This document shows, one piece after another, positions 45,137 to 54,275 of a stretch of DNA of 64,000 nucleotides. The notes beneath the pieces were generated by a model. It saw nothing but the letters and a program-made list of their open reading frames with translations, was not told the origin of the DNA and searched no databases. The DNA lies in contig NZ_MRTQ01000021.1 of assembly GCF_001956215.1 (NCBI RefSeq), forward strand, positions 39,797 through 103,796. The letters run 5' to 3'. Position 1 is the first letter of the stretch, and each line of letters begins with the position of its first letter. The position numbers were made by a program, and so were the translations under genes. The DNA is from Paenibacillus sp. FSL R5-0490. Lineage in GTDB: Bacteria; Bacillota; Bacilli; Bacillales; Cytobacillaceae.

Positions 45137-47500
45137 ATGCTCGAAGATACAAGTTTTGCGATTCATCCAGATAACGAGAAAAAGATATTGGAGTCGGGGT
45201 TTCAGGATATCGGCAAATTCATCTCTTTAAATAAAGAAGAAAATGGAGTAGGGATTTCAACTGATTCAGGGGAATTGAAAGTTTTGATTTACAGGGAAGA
45301 CATTGTTAGGTTTAACATTAATTTCTTTGGTGAGACACAGCAGGGAAACAGCCCTGCCATCGTCTCCAAACCTGTTAATACTGTGTTTACAGCAGTTGAA
45401 GAAGCTGATGTTATTCGAATCACAACTGATGCATTAAATATTATTATTAACAAATCTCCGATCAGAATTAATGTCTTAGACCGGACAGGTCGCTCGCTGG
45501 TAAATGAAAGCATAAAAGGGATGGGGTTCAAAAAAGCTTCCAAAGAAGTAATCTGTTTTAAAGAAATGGACGGAGCCGACTTTTTTTATGGTTTTGGTGA
45601 AAAAACGGGGTTTTTGAATAAACGGGGAGAAAAGCTTTTCATGTGGAATAGCGATGTTTATGCCCCCCATAACCCTGAGACCGATCCCTTATACCAGTCG
45701 GTTCCTTACTTTATGACACTTAGAGACGGCTATGCACATGGTTTATTTTTCAATAATACGTTCAAAAGCACATTCGATATGAAAACAGAAGAAACCGTCT
45801 ACTCTTTTTCTGCTGAAGGCGGAAATATGGATTACTTTATCATGGCAGGGCCTTCGCCAAAGGATGTTCTGGAGCAATACACTTATCTGACTGGAAAAAT
45901 GCCTCTGCCTCCGAAATGGGCAATTGGATATCACCAATCAAGATACAGTTATGAAACAGAAGCAGAGGTAAGAGAGCTCGCAAGTTCCTTCCTGGAAAAA
46001 GGCATCCCGCTTGATGTTATATATCTTGATATCCATTATATGGATGAATACAGAGTTTTTACATTTGATAAGAATCGTTTTCCTGATCCACAAAAATTAG
46101 TGCAGGATTTAAAAGAAAAGGGAATCAGGATAGTGCCTATTGTGGATCCGGGTGTTAAAGAAGATCCTGAATATCATGTATACCAGGAAGGAATCATGCA
46201 AGACCATTTCTGCAAGTATATTGAAGGGAATATCTATTTCGGTGATGTTTGGCCAGGCAAGAGTGCCTTCCCGGACTTTACTGATTCCAAAGTGCGCGAG
46301 TGGTGGGGTTCTAAGCATAAATTTTACAGTGATTTAGGAATTGAAGGCATCTGGAATGATATGAATGAACCGGCTGTCTTCAACGAGTCAAAGACAATGG
46401 ATGTAAAAGTGATGCATCGGAATGACGGTGAACCTAAAACTCACCGGGAGCTTCATAATCTATATGGCCAGTATATGGGTGAAGCAACTTATAGCGGGAT
46501 GAAGGACCTTTTAAATGGGAAGCGGCCATTCCTTTTGACAAGAGCAGGATATTCAGGTGTTCAAAGGTATGCAGCTGTATGGACAGGTGATAATCGTTCA
46601 TTTTGGGAGCATTTGCAGATGTCACTTCCAATGGTCATGAACTTAGGCTTGTCAGGTATTCCTTTTTCCGGTCCGGATGTTGGAGGTTTTGCCCATGATT
46701 CCAATGGAGAACTTCTGGCGCGATGGACTCAGGTGGGAGCTTTCACGCCTTATTTCCGTAATCATAGTGCTCTTGGATTTATACGGCAGGAGCCATGGTC
46801 CTTTGGAGAGAAATATGAAAAAATTATTAAGAAATATATCGAAATAAGATATCAATGGCTGCCTCATTTGTACAATCTTTTTGCAGAAGCGAGCCGTAAT
46901 GGTTTGCCGATTATGCGTCCACTTTTTATGGAGTATCCATACGATAAGAATACTTATAATTTATCAGATCAATTCATGATAGGGGACAATGTAATTTGTG
47001 CTCCGATCCTGCAGCCATCTCAAACCCGCAGATCAATCTATTTGCCAAAAGGCAAATGGGTTAATTATTGGACTGGTGAAATACTGGAAGGGCAAAAATA
47101 TCATTTAATAGAAGCTGAATTGGATATACTTCCACTGTTTATTAAATCAGGATCCTTTATTGTTTTAGGAGAAACTAAGCAGTCCACAAACATACCTGAT
47201 GCTAAACTATTTCTTCATTATTACTTTGAAGTTGGAGTGGATTCAACTTTTACTCTCTATGATGATGATGGAAATACATTTAATTATGAAGAAGGTGAAT
47301 TTCTTCTCCACACATTCCATGCCGTTTGCGGCTCTAATCAATTACGTCTGGATATTGAGAAATCAGGAAATTACAAGCCGGATTGGACGCAAATTGAACT
47401 GATTGTTCATGGTGCAAATGAAGATTTTTCACTTATTATTAACGGTGAAGAGAAGGAATTGCAGAATAGAAACGGAGAAATTCATACTTTTGTTTTATAA
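45137..47500 (+). CDS. GH31 family alpha-glucosidase
   Basis: An intracellular exo-acting alpha-glucosidase of 787 residues that releases glucose from maltodextrins. The nucleophile is Asp408 in GIWNDMNEP. The acid/base Asp is in WTGDNRSFWEHL, and the GH31 N-domain reads FFYGFGEKTGFLNKRGE. No signal peptide is present. ATG 45137 follows GGAAGGAG; an in-frame TTG at 45113 has no site. It lies 71 bp after the amylase gene in the same direction, probably in the same operon. Confidence 0.92.
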   Translation: MLEDTSFAIHPDNEKKILESGFQDIGKFISLNKEENGVGISTDSGELKVLIYREDIVRFNINFFGETQQGNSPAIVSKPVNTVFTAVEEADVIRITTDALNIIINKSPIRINVLDRTGRSLVNESIKGMGFKKASKEVICFKEMDGADFFYGFGEKTGFLNKRGEKLFMWNSDVYAPHNPETDPLYQSVPYFMTLRDGYAHGLFFNNTFKSTFDMKTEETVYSFSAEGGNMDYFIMAGPSPKDVLEQYTYLTGKMPLPPKWAIGYHQSRYSYETEAEVRELASSFLEKGIPLDVIYLDIHYMDEYRVFTFDKNRFPDPQKLVQDLKEKGIRIVPIVDPGVKEDPEYHVYQEGIMQDHFCKYIEGNIYFGDVWPGKSAFPDFTDSKVREWWGSKHKFYSDLGIEGIWNDMNEPAVFNESKTMDVKVMHRNDGEPKTHRELHNLYGQYMGEATYSGMKDLLNGKRPFLLTRAGYSGVQRYAAVWTGDNRSFWEHLQMSLPMVMNLGLSGIPFSGPDVGGFAHDSNGELLARWTQVGAFTPYFRNHSALGFIRQEPWSFGEKYEKIIKKYIEIRYQWLPHLYNLFAEASRNGLPIMRPLFMEYPYDKNTYNLSDQFMIGDNVICAPILQPSQTRRSIYLPKGKWVNYWTGEILEGQKYHLIEAELDILPLFIKSGSFIVLGETKQSTNIPDAKLFLHYYFEVGVDSTFTLYDDDGNTFNYEEGEFLLHTFHAVCGSNQLRLDIEKSGNYKPDWTQIELIVHGANEDFSLIINGEEKELQNRNGEIHTFVL

Positions 47501-47542
47501 TAATAATTAACTATTAAGCGGCTCTGCAGAGAGGGTGATTCT

Positions 47543-48589
47543 ATGGCAGTCACAATTAAAGATGTTGCGAAGATGGCAAAAGTAGCGCCTTCTACTGTTT
47601 CAAGGGTTATTGCCAACAATCCTCGCATCAGCGAGAAAACCAAGCAAAAAGTCAGAGAGGCAATGGAACAATTAGGATACCATCCGAATTTTATTGCCCG
47701 CAGTCTTGCAAGCCAGTCAACCCGCGCAATTGGACTGATAATGCCCAGTTCCACAGATGTTGTATTTCAGAATCCATTCTTCCCTACTGTACTTAGAGGT
47801 CTGAGTGAGGGTGCGCATGAAAGGCATTATGCCCTCCATATGACAACCGGAAAAACGGATGATGAAATCTATGAAGGCGTCATCCAGATGGTACAGGGCG
47901 GCCGGGTAGATGGAGTAATTTTGCTTTATTCAAAAGTGGAGGATAAAGTCCTTGCCTTCTTAAAAGAAAGAGATTTCCCGTTTGTGGTTATAGGCAAGCC
48001 GTTTTCAGATGAAGAAGAAATCACTTACGTGGATAATAATAATTTCCGTGCAGCCAAAGAGGTAACGGAATACTTGATTAAGCTTGGCCATAAGCAAATC
48101 GCATTTGTCGGGGGAAATTTGAATTTAACCGTTACAGTTGAACGCCTTCTTGGCTATGAAAAAGCTTTAAGGGATGCTGGCATTGAACTTGTAAATGAAT
48201 ATATTGTTCATGAGGAGTTCTTAAAAGAAGGAGGCCAGGAGGCTGTCAGAGGCCTCATCTCCCTTGATAAACCTCCAACCGCCCTTGTGGTTGCCGACGA
48301 CTTAATGGCATTAGGCGTCCTGAATACATTGGATGAATTGGGAATAAAAGTTCCTGAGGATATGTCAATCATCAGCTTTAATAACGTGCTGTTAGCTGAA
48401 ATGTCCAGACCCCCGCTGACTTCTGTCGATATCAACATTTTCGATTTGGGATTTGAATCTGCCAGAAGTCTCATATACAGAATTGAAAACCCTCGGGAGC
48501 CAGTAAAGCGCATTATTATTCCACATAAAATTGTAAAACGCTGTTCATGCAGCAGCCCGCTAACTGAAGATCCAGAGATAGTATCATAA
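47543..48589 (+). CDS. malR: LacI family regulator of the maltodextrin genes (MalR-like)
   Basis: A 348-residue repressor. It has an N-terminal helix-turn-helix (TIKDVAKMAKVAPSTVSRVI) with hinge LASQSTRAIGLI, then a periplasmic-binding-protein-like sugar sensor. It is the last gene of the mdx cluster and the likely owner of the operator array at 39601-39853. The symbol is given by context (yvdE/malR of B. subtilis). ATG follows GAGGGTG. Confidence 0.85.
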   Translation: MAVTIKDVAKMAKVAPSTVSRVIANNPRISEKTKQKVREAMEQLGYHPNFIARSLASQSTRAIGLIMPSSTDVVFQNPFFPTVLRGLSEGAHERHYALHMTTGKTDDEIYEGVIQMVQGGRVDGVILLYSKVEDKVLAFLKERDFPFVVIGKPFSDEEEITYVDNNNFRAAKEVTEYLIKLGHKQIAFVGGNLNLTVTVERLLGYEKALRDAGIELVNEYIVHEEFLKEGGQEAVRGLISLDKPPTALVVADDLMALGVLNTLDELGIKVPEDMSIISFNNVLLAEMSRPPLTSVDINIFDLGFESARSLIYRIENPREPVKRIIIPHKIVKRCSCSSPLTEDPEIVS

Positions 48590-48591
48590 AA

Positions 48592-48627
48592 AAAGGGAAG
48601 CCTGCTGCAGGCTTTCCTTTCATTTTG
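48592..48627 (+). terminator. Terminator after malR
   Basis: AAAGGGAAGCCTG / CAGGCTTTCCTTT stem with a CTG loop is followed by CATTTTG. Confidence 0.85.
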
Positions 48628-49085
48628 TTTATCGCAGTCTAACGGGCAGTAAGACCCCCACTTTAAGACTCAGAGTAATCAAAATAGGATAAGTGAGGGT
48701 CAAACTGCCCAATCCAGCTGCGGCTCCCAGGGGCTCGAGGTCATAAGCCAATCAGCGGATGGGAAGAAAAGCACTTCCCGCCATCTGCTCGTCTTATGCT
48801 TGTCACCCCTGGGCAAGTCGCCTCGCTTTATAATGTAAAGGCCCAAAAAACGAACAAAGACTAAGAAAGCCACGTCCTCGCAAAAGCTGCCGCTTTCGGT
48901 CGTGCGGTGTATCGCTACCGTAGTTCCTTGTCCTGTGGCAACGTCTTTGTGACCCACTTCCTCCCAAAAGCTGACGCATTTGGTCGTGCGATGCTCATGC
49001 TGACGAAGCCTTCCTTGTCCTGTGGGCCTCAACTAACTATCAGTGGGGGATAAAGAGAACCCCCGCTGATTGAAGTTTCACTTTA
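48628..49085. repeat. Modular hairpin-rich dispersed repeat, copy 2
   Basis: This fills the 493-bp gap between convergent malR and the SDR gene. Its left ~215 bp is nearly identical to copy 1 (TTTATCGCA to GTAAAGGCCC), and its right end is again a G/C-rich hairpin plus GAAGTTTCACTTTA, whose TTA is the SDR stop. Between them lie two diverged tandem units (about 48876-48938 and 48960-49025) in place of the copy-1 middle. Each unit contains the AAAAGCTG...GGTCGTGCG...TCCTTGTCCTGTGG pattern. Confidence 0.85.
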
Positions 49086-49952
49086 CCCATTTACAATTGT
49101 TCCGCCGTTGACATGGATCATCTGGCCACTCACATAAGATGAATCATCACTGGCCAGATAGACATAGGCCGGAGCCAGTTCATAAGGCTGTCCTGCTCTG
49201 CCTATTGGAGTATTTGATCCAAATTTTGATACCTTATCGGCTGTGAATGTAGATGGAATAAGCGGTGTCCAAATAGGTCCTGGAGCCACTCCATTTACGC
49301 GAATTCCCTGTCCAGCCAGCGATTTGGCCAATGAGCGTGTGAAGGAGACTATCGCTCCTTTTGTAGAAGAATAGTCGATTAGCTGTTCGTTTCCTTCATA
49401 AGCGGTTATTGATGCAGTATTGATGATGGAGCTTCCTTTTTTCAGGTGTGGCAGTACTGCCTTTGTCAGATGGAAAAAAGAAAAGATGTTTGTTCGGAAT
49501 GTTTTTTCAAGCTGTTCAGCAGTGATATCAAGCAGGCTTTTTTGAGGGTGCTGCTCGGCTGCATTATTCACCAGTACATCGATTTGACCAAATTTATCAA
49601 GTGTTTTACTGACTGCATCCTTACAGAATGTTTCGCTTCCGATATCACCGGAGATCAGCAGGCATTCCTGGCCCTCAGCCTGGATGGCCTCTTTAGTCTT
49701 TTCTGCGTCTTCTTGTTCTTCCAGATAGACAATCGCGACGCTGGCTCCTTCTTTGGCAAAATAAATGGCGGCTGATTTACCTATGCCGCTGTCTCCGCCT
49801 GTTATTAAAACAACTTTTCCTTTTAATTTATCAGAACCTTTATAATTGGGATCCACCGTTTGGGGCTCAGGCTGCATTGGCGCCTCTGTCCCGGGCTGAT
49901 GATCCTGATGCTGAGGCGGAAATTCCTGTGGTTTGTTTTGAGTATTAGACAT
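49083..49952 (-). CDS. SDR family oxidoreductase (YhxD/YdaD-like)
   Basis: A short-chain dehydrogenase of 289 residues with the extended, Pro/Gln-rich N-terminus (about 45 aa) typical of the YhdF/YdaD/YhxD group. The cofactor motif is TGGDSGIG, followed by NNAAEQ, catalytic Ser in NTASITAYEG, and YSSTKGA. Its C-terminus IHVNGGTIVNG is the family's normal end, so the repeat next to its stop has not truncated it. GGAGGG precedes the ATG. The group is linked to general stress; the substrate is unknown. Confidence 0.88.
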   Translation of the reverse strand: MSNTQNKPQEFPPQHQDHQPGTEAPMQPEPQTVDPNYKGSDKLKGKVVLITGGDSGIGKSAAIYFAKEGASVAIVYLEEQEDAEKTKEAIQAEGQECLLISGDIGSETFCKDAVSKTLDKFGQIDVLVNNAAEQHPQKSLLDITAEQLEKTFRTNIFSFFHLTKAVLPHLKKGSSIINTASITAYEGNEQLIDYSSTKGAIVSFTRSLAKSLAGQGIRVNGVAPGPIWTPLIPSTFTADKVSKFGSNTPIGRAGQPYELAPAYVYLASDDSSYVSGQMIHVNGGTIVNG

Positions 49953-50072
49953 TTACAATATCCCTCCAAATCATTAATACTCTTCTAATTCCATTTTATT
50001 ATGATAAAAAAACATGGAAATTATTTGCATCACTCTTATATAATGGATTTAAAAAGAGTGGGGGAACAGGAA

Positions 50073-50576
50073 TTGGAGATTCGATCAGCTGCCAAAAGTG
50101 ATGCGGAAGCCATTCTCGCTCATTGCCGGAAGGCTTTTGGAGAAACGGATTTTTTAATGACCGAGGCGGATGAGTTTAATTTAACAATTGAAGAAGAAGA
50201 AGCGTGGATTGAGCGGAGTATTAGAACTGGGGATCTTATTTTAGTAGCGGAAGTTGGCAACAAAGTGGTTGGAATGCTGAACTTTCGGCGGTCAAAAAGC
50301 AAAAAAGTGAACCATCTGGGTTATTTCGGCATCACAATACAGGAGAAGCATTGCAACCGGGGGCTGGGAAGCAAAATGATGAAACAATTCCTGAAATGGG
50401 CGGAGGAAGAACCTGGTCTGGAAAAAATATGCCTTGAGGTTTTTGCATATAATGAGAGGGCTATCCACCTGTACAGGCAATTCGGATTTCAGGAGGAAGG
50501 CCGCAAAGTCAAACATATAAAAAGAAAAGATGGGACCTATGCAGATGAATTGCTGATGTATAAATTTGTTAAATAG
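50073..50576 (+). CDS. GNAT family N-acetyltransferase
   Basis: An acetyl-CoA-dependent transferase of about 167 residues. The N-terminus is EIRSAAKSDAEAIL, the acetyl-CoA loop is KHCNRGLGSKMMKQFL, and the C-terminal NERAIHLYRQFGFQEEGR motif is typical. The start is uncertain. TTG 50073 gives the usual N-terminus and follows GTGGGGGAACAGG. ATG 50043 (MDLKRVGEQ) has no visible ribosome site. The substrate is unknown. Confidence 0.82.
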   Translation: MEIRSAAKSDAEAILAHCRKAFGETDFLMTEADEFNLTIEEEEAWIERSIRTGDLILVAEVGNKVVGMLNFRRSKSKKVNHLGYFGITIQEKHCNRGLGSKMMKQFLKWAEEEPGLEKICLEVFAYNERAIHLYRQFGFQEEGRKVKHIKRKDGTYADELLMYKFVK

Positions 50577-50606
50577 CTGCAGCATGAATGGATAAACTAA
50601 ACGAAC

Positions 50607-50640
50607 AAAAAAGCAAACGGAGTTTTCCGTTTGCTTTTTT
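50607..50640. terminator. Bidirectional terminator between GNAT and yajQ
   Basis: AAAAAAGCAAACGGA / TCCGTTTGCTTTTTT is a perfect 15-bp stem with an A-tract and a T-tract. Confidence 0.93.
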
Positions 50641-51131
50641 TAGCGATAGTTAACGAATTGAACATCAACTGTCAAATCTGCCTCTTTAACAGCAGCAATA
50701 ATCTTCTGCAGGTCATCGCGGTTTTTGCCGGTCACACGTACCTGATCATCCTGAACCTGGCTCTTCACCTTTAATCCGCTGTTTTTAATCAGGGTATTGA
50801 TCTTCTTGGCATTTTCTTTATCAATGCCTTGGACAAGCTTTGCCCTTTGGCGGACCGTTCCGCCTGATGCTCCCTCAATCTTGCTGTAATCAAGATTTTT
50901 TACAGGAATGCCCCGTTTAATTAACTTGCCTAATAAAACATCCTTAAGCTGGTCAAGCTTAAATTCATCATCAGATAGAAGCACAAGCTCCTCTTTATCA
51001 AGCTTTATATCACTTTTGCTGCCTTTAAAGTCATAGCGGGTGGAAATTTCCTTCATGGCAATATTAATGGCATTGGTTACTTCAGAAAAGTCAACTTTAG
51101 ATACAATATCAAATGAGCTTTCTTTAGACAT
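50640..51131 (-). CDS. yitK: YajQ family nucleotide-binding protein (YitK)
   Basis: A 163-residue protein of the YajQ/UPF0234 family, made of two RRM-like halves. Members bind nucleotides, RNA or (in Xanthomonas) cyclic-di-GMP. It opens [18 protein letters not shown] and has the conserved RYDFKGS and [15 protein letters not shown] follows GGAGGCTG. The divergent neighbour cvfB gives the yitK-yitL order of B. subtilis. Confidence 0.92.
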   Translation of the reverse strand: MSKESSFDIVSKVDFSEVTNAINIAMKEISTRYDFKGSKSDIKLDKEELVLLSDDEFKLDQLKDVLLGKLIKRGIPVKNLDYSKIEGASGGTVRQRAKLVQGIDKENAKKINTLIKNSGLKVKSQVQDDQVRVTGKNRDDLQKIIAAVKEADLTVDVQFVNYR

Positions 51132-51177
51132 GACAGCCTCCTTGGCGATAACAATTTAAGTTTCACTTCTTGTCCTT

Positions 51178-51206
51178 ATTATAGTAAAATATAGCAGTTC
51201 AAACAA
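51178..51206 (-). promoter_or_regulatory. Sigma-A promoter of yitK
   Basis: On the minus strand, TTGTTT (51206-51201), a 17-bp spacer and TATAAT (51183-51178). Confidence 0.7.
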
Positions 51207-51288
51207 CTTTAGGAGTTATGTGATCTTTTTTGGGAAAGATTTAATATAATGAATATTTGCTGTTTACTGCTGAGAAGGAGGAAAAGAG

Positions 51289-52152
51289 ATGGCTATAGAA
51301 GAGAATTTGGGCCGTGCTGTTAAGCTGATCGTTTCAAGGGAAGCGGCATTTGGCTATTTTTTGACAGATGGAGAGGAGGATGTTCTTCTTCATCAGAATG
51401 AGACGGATGAAAAGCTCGAAGAAGGGCAGGAGGTTGAGGCTTTCCTTTACATGGACTCACAGGGAAGAATCGCAGCAACAACTGTCATTCCCGAGGTTCA
51501 GGCTGGTACATATGGATGGGCACATGTAAGCGATGTAAAGCCCGGCATCGGTGTATTTATCAATATTGGCATTCAGAAAGACATGCTCCTTGGGGAGGAG
51601 GATCTTCCTGTCCACGAAGCTGTGTGGCCGATTGAAGGAGATAGATTATACATTACACTCCGGGTAAATAAGAATAACAGAATTTATGTAAAAATGGCTA
51701 CTGATCCTGTCATTACCGATATTTCAATTAAAGCAACCAAAAGTGAATATAATAAGAATATTCACGGACATATTTATAGAACCGCAAAGGTGGGAAGCTG
51801 GATTTATACAGCTGAGGGCTTTAAAGGCTTTATCCATGAATCCCAGCGAAAAAGAGAGCCCCGTCTTGGAGAGAAAGTGGAAGGCCGCATAGTTGATGTG
51901 AAAGAAGATGGGACAGTGAATGTTTCTCTCATTCCAAGAAAGCATGAAGCACTTGATGATGATTCCGAAAAAATCATCTCTTATCTTGAAAGCCGAAGCG
52001 GTGCGATGCCATATGGCGATAAAAGTGCCCCGGAAGATATCCAGGAGCGTTTTCAGTTAAGCAAAGCTTCTTTTAAAAGAGCTTTGGGCCGGCTTATGAA
52101 GGAAGGCAGGATTTATCAGGAAGAAGGCTGGACATATATTAAGAAAGACTAA
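51289..52152 (+). CDS. yitL: CvfB family S1-type RNA-binding protein (YitL)
   Basis: A cytoplasmic protein of 287 residues with several S1-like OB folds and a C-terminal winged helix (DIQERFQLSKASFKRALGRLMKEGRI). The third S1 domain (GFKGFIHESQRKREPRLGEKV) is clear. The S. aureus homologue CvfB affects virulence gene expression and binds RNA. AAGGAGG precedes the ATG. Confidence 0.9.
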   Translation: MAIEENLGRAVKLIVSREAAFGYFLTDGEEDVLLHQNETDEKLEEGQEVEAFLYMDSQGRIAATTVIPEVQAGTYGWAHVSDVKPGIGVFINIGIQKDMLLGEEDLPVHEAVWPIEGDRLYITLRVNKNNRIYVKMATDPVITDISIKATKSEYNKNIHGHIYRTAKVGSWIYTAEGFKGFIHESQRKREPRLGEKVEGRIVDVKEDGTVNVSLIPRKHEALDDDSEKIISYLESRSGAMPYGDKSAPEDIQERFQLSKASFKRALGRLMKEGRIYQEEGWTYIKKD

Positions 52153-52170
52153 TCAACTGCAAAAAGTAAT

Positions 52171-52202
52171 AAAACGGACAAGCCAATGCTTGCCCGTTTT
52201 AT
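52171..52202. terminator. Bidirectional terminator between cvfB and a small gene
   Basis: AAAACGGACAAG / CTTGCCCGTTTT stem with a CCAATG loop. It is flanked by an A-tract and a T-tract. Confidence 0.8.
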
Positions 52203-52204
52203 TA

Positions 52205-52336
52205 TTAAAGATGATCTGTCTTTTTGGAATATTGGTTTTTCCCGGCTTTACGGTTTTTCTCGCGCATCATATTTTTTTCGTGGAGAAGTGCATTATTATC
52301 TTTCGCTTTCTTATCATTATCGGAAGTATGCGGCAT
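52205..52336 (-). CDS. Small hydrophilic protein, DUF3941-like
   Basis: A 43-residue, Lys/Asn/Asp-rich protein (MPHTSDNDKKAKDNNALLHE... ending YSKKTDHL), too short for common length filters. AAAGGAG stands ten bases before the ATG. The pattern, with terminal KTDHL, recalls the DUF3941 family of Bacillus (from memory). No function is known. The product would be disordered and strongly basic. Confidence 0.7.
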   Translation of the reverse strand: MPHTSDNDKKAKDNNALLHEKNMMREKNRKAGKNQYSKKTDHL

Positions 52337-52378
52337 AATAAAAATACTCCTTTCATACTGATGGGTTTAGCCTTCAGG

Positions 52379-52403
52379 AATATAACTGAAGTACAGTTAT
52401 ATT
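52379..52403. repeat. Perfect 10-bp inverted repeat
   Basis: AATATAACTG / CAGTTATATT with a 5-nt loop between the small gene and the degV gene. No T-run follows on either strand; it could be an operator or a weak terminator. Confidence 0.5.
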
Positions 52404-52445
52404 GTCTGTCAGAATGAAATGGAGTATGTATCCCGCACTTATGGT

Positions 52446-53300
52446 TTAAATTTGCTTAAAGTAGAATATCGCTATAGACCCTGGGCCTGTATGAGCCCCG
52501 ATTGCGGAGCCAATGGATGTAATATATACTTCTTTGGCATTAAGCTCGTCCAGTATCAGCTTTTTCATTTCAAGAGCTGTGGCTTCATCATCGGCATGGC
52601 TGATGCCGACAGTCTGCATCTCAAAGGAAGTCCCATTTTCTTTCATCAGCTCAATAATGCGGCGAAGCAGCTTTTTCTTGCCGCGCAGTTTCTCAATCGG
52701 CACAAGTTTTCCATCTTCTACTGTTAAAAGAGGTTTAATATTCAAAAGTCCGCCAAGAAATGCCGAGGCTTTCGAAACGCGGCCGCCCTTTGCGAGGTAT
52801 TCAAGATCATTTACCGTAAATAAGCTCTCGAGGTTCCGGCAGTGATATTCGATTACTTTCTGGAGGTCTTCCTTGGATGCGCCTGATTGCGCAGCAGCTG
52901 CAGCAGCCTTCACAATTAATCCATATCCCAATGAAGCAGCCTTGGAATCGATGATGGTTAATTGGAAATCGGGGTATTTCTCTTTTACTTGCTCAAGGAT
53001 CATGACAGCGGTCTGATATGTACCCGAAAGTTCGGAGGAAAAAGCAATATAAATGCCATCTTCATTGTTTTCTGCCATTTTATTGAACGTTTCTTCAAAA
53101 AGAAGAGGGGATGCCTGAGATGTTTTAGGCATTTGGCCTTCCCGTATAGCTCTATAAACTTCCTTAGGTTCTATGGTGACTAAATCTTCATATTCTCCAT
53201 CATTCAGTTGGACTTGTAACGGGAAAAGTGTGACGCCATGTTCTTTATAAAAGCTAAGCGGCAAGTCACACGCACTGTCAGCTAGAATTTTTACTGACAT
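52446..53300 (-). CDS. yitS: DegV family fatty-acid-binding protein (YitS)
   Basis: A 284-residue DegV (FakB-type) protein. Such proteins carry a fatty acid to the FakA kinase. The conserved features are DSACDLPL at the N-terminus, TSQASP, SSELSGTYQTA, LEYLAKGGRVS and a C-terminal IGAHTGPGSIAIFY. AGGTG precedes the ATG. It is divergent from yitT, as in the yitS-yitT order. Confidence 0.92.
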   Translation of the reverse strand: MSVKILADSACDLPLSFYKEHGVTLFPLQVQLNDGEYEDLVTIEPKEVYRAIREGQMPKTSQASPLLFEETFNKMAENNEDGIYIAFSSELSGTYQTAVMILEQVKEKYPDFQLTIIDSKAASLGYGLIVKAAAAAAQSGASKEDLQKVIEYHCRNLESLFTVNDLEYLAKGGRVSKASAFLGGLLNIKPLLTVEDGKLVPIEKLRGKKKLLRRIIELMKENGTSFEMQTVGISHADDEATALEMKKLILDELNAKEVYITSIGSAIGAHTGPGSIAIFYFKQI

Positions 53301-53425
53301 TATCTTTCACCTGCTTTCAAACTATATGAATTCAGTTTATAGAAATCAAGGAGAAAAAACAATGAATTGTGTTGAAAATGCACCTTATTGGGGTAAAGAA
53401 ACTATAAAAATTCAGGGGGTAAAAA

Positions 53426-54256
53426 ATGGTTTGGCTAGAAACTAAGAAAGTTTTTATTGTTTTGATTGGCGCGATATTGAATGCTGTCGCGATGAATTTT
53501 TTTCTGATACCCGCTAATGTATATGCAAGCGGTTTTACAGGGGTGGCACAGCTCTTATCAAGCATTCTGGGTGATTTCGGATCAACAGGGATATTGCTGT
53601 TCATTCTGAACATTCCTGTTACCATATTGGCCTGGAAAAAGGTTGGCCGTTCGTTTACGATTTATAGTTTTTTAAGTGTCTTCCTGATGTCTTTCTTCCT
53701 TGAAGTGATACCTGTAATCCACGTATCAAAAGATATCTTGCTTAATGCCGTTTTCGGAGGTGTCATAGCAGCTGTAGGTGTAGGGATTACACTTAAATGG
53801 GGGGCATCCACAGGAGGAATGGATATCATAGCGATGGTCTTGTCACGTATGAAAGACAAACCAGTCGGTACATATTTCTTCACTCTTAATGCCATTATTA
53901 TTATTACAGCAGGTTTTTTGTATGGCTGGGAAAAAGCGCTATACACTCTTGTAACCCTTTATGCTTCTACCAGGGTTATTGATGCTATCCACACCAGACA
54001 TGAAAAACTTACAGCTCTGATCATCACGAAAAAATCCGAAGAAATGAAAAAAGCGATCCATGACCATCTTGTCAGGGGAATAACAACCTTTCCTGCAAAG
54101 GGAGCTTTTACAAATGAAAATAAGGAAATGATGATGATTGTCATCACCCGCTATGAGTTATTTGACCTTGAAAGAATCATAAAAGAAGTGGATCCGAATG
54201 CTTTTACAAATATTGTTCAAACAACGGGTGTATATGGTTTCTTCCGCAGGGATTAA
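53426..54256 (+). CDS. yitT: YitT family membrane protein
   Basis: A 276-residue protein with five or so N-terminal membrane segments (YitT/DUF161 domain, with the motif WGASTGGMDIIAM) and a C-terminal DUF2179 cytoplasmic domain ending TNIVQTTGVYGFFRRD. The function is unknown. AGGGGGT precedes the ATG. The next gene is only 19 bp downstream, so they may be co-transcribed. Confidence 0.92.
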   Translation: MVWLETKKVFIVLIGAILNAVAMNFFLIPANVYASGFTGVAQLLSSILGDFGSTGILLFILNIPVTILAWKKVGRSFTIYSFLSVFLMSFFLEVIPVIHVSKDILLNAVFGGVIAAVGVGITLKWGASTGGMDIIAMVLSRMKDKPVGTYFFTLNAIIIITAGFLYGWEKALYTLVTLYASTRVIDAIHTRHEKLTALIITKKSEEMKKAIHDHLVRGITTFPAKGAFTNENKEMMMIVITRYELFDLERIIKEVDPNAFTNIVQTTGVYGFFRRD

Positions 54257-54275
54257 ATGAATGGAGGGATGAAGG

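Noticed and set aside
48628..49085. CRISPR array or insertion sequence at the repeat-rich gap
   Set aside because: The repeats are few, long and diverged, there are no regular spacers, no cas gene and no transposase frame.
52419..52845. Plus-strand frames opposite the degV gene
   Set aside because: Antisense to a clear DegV protein with no supporting start or motif.
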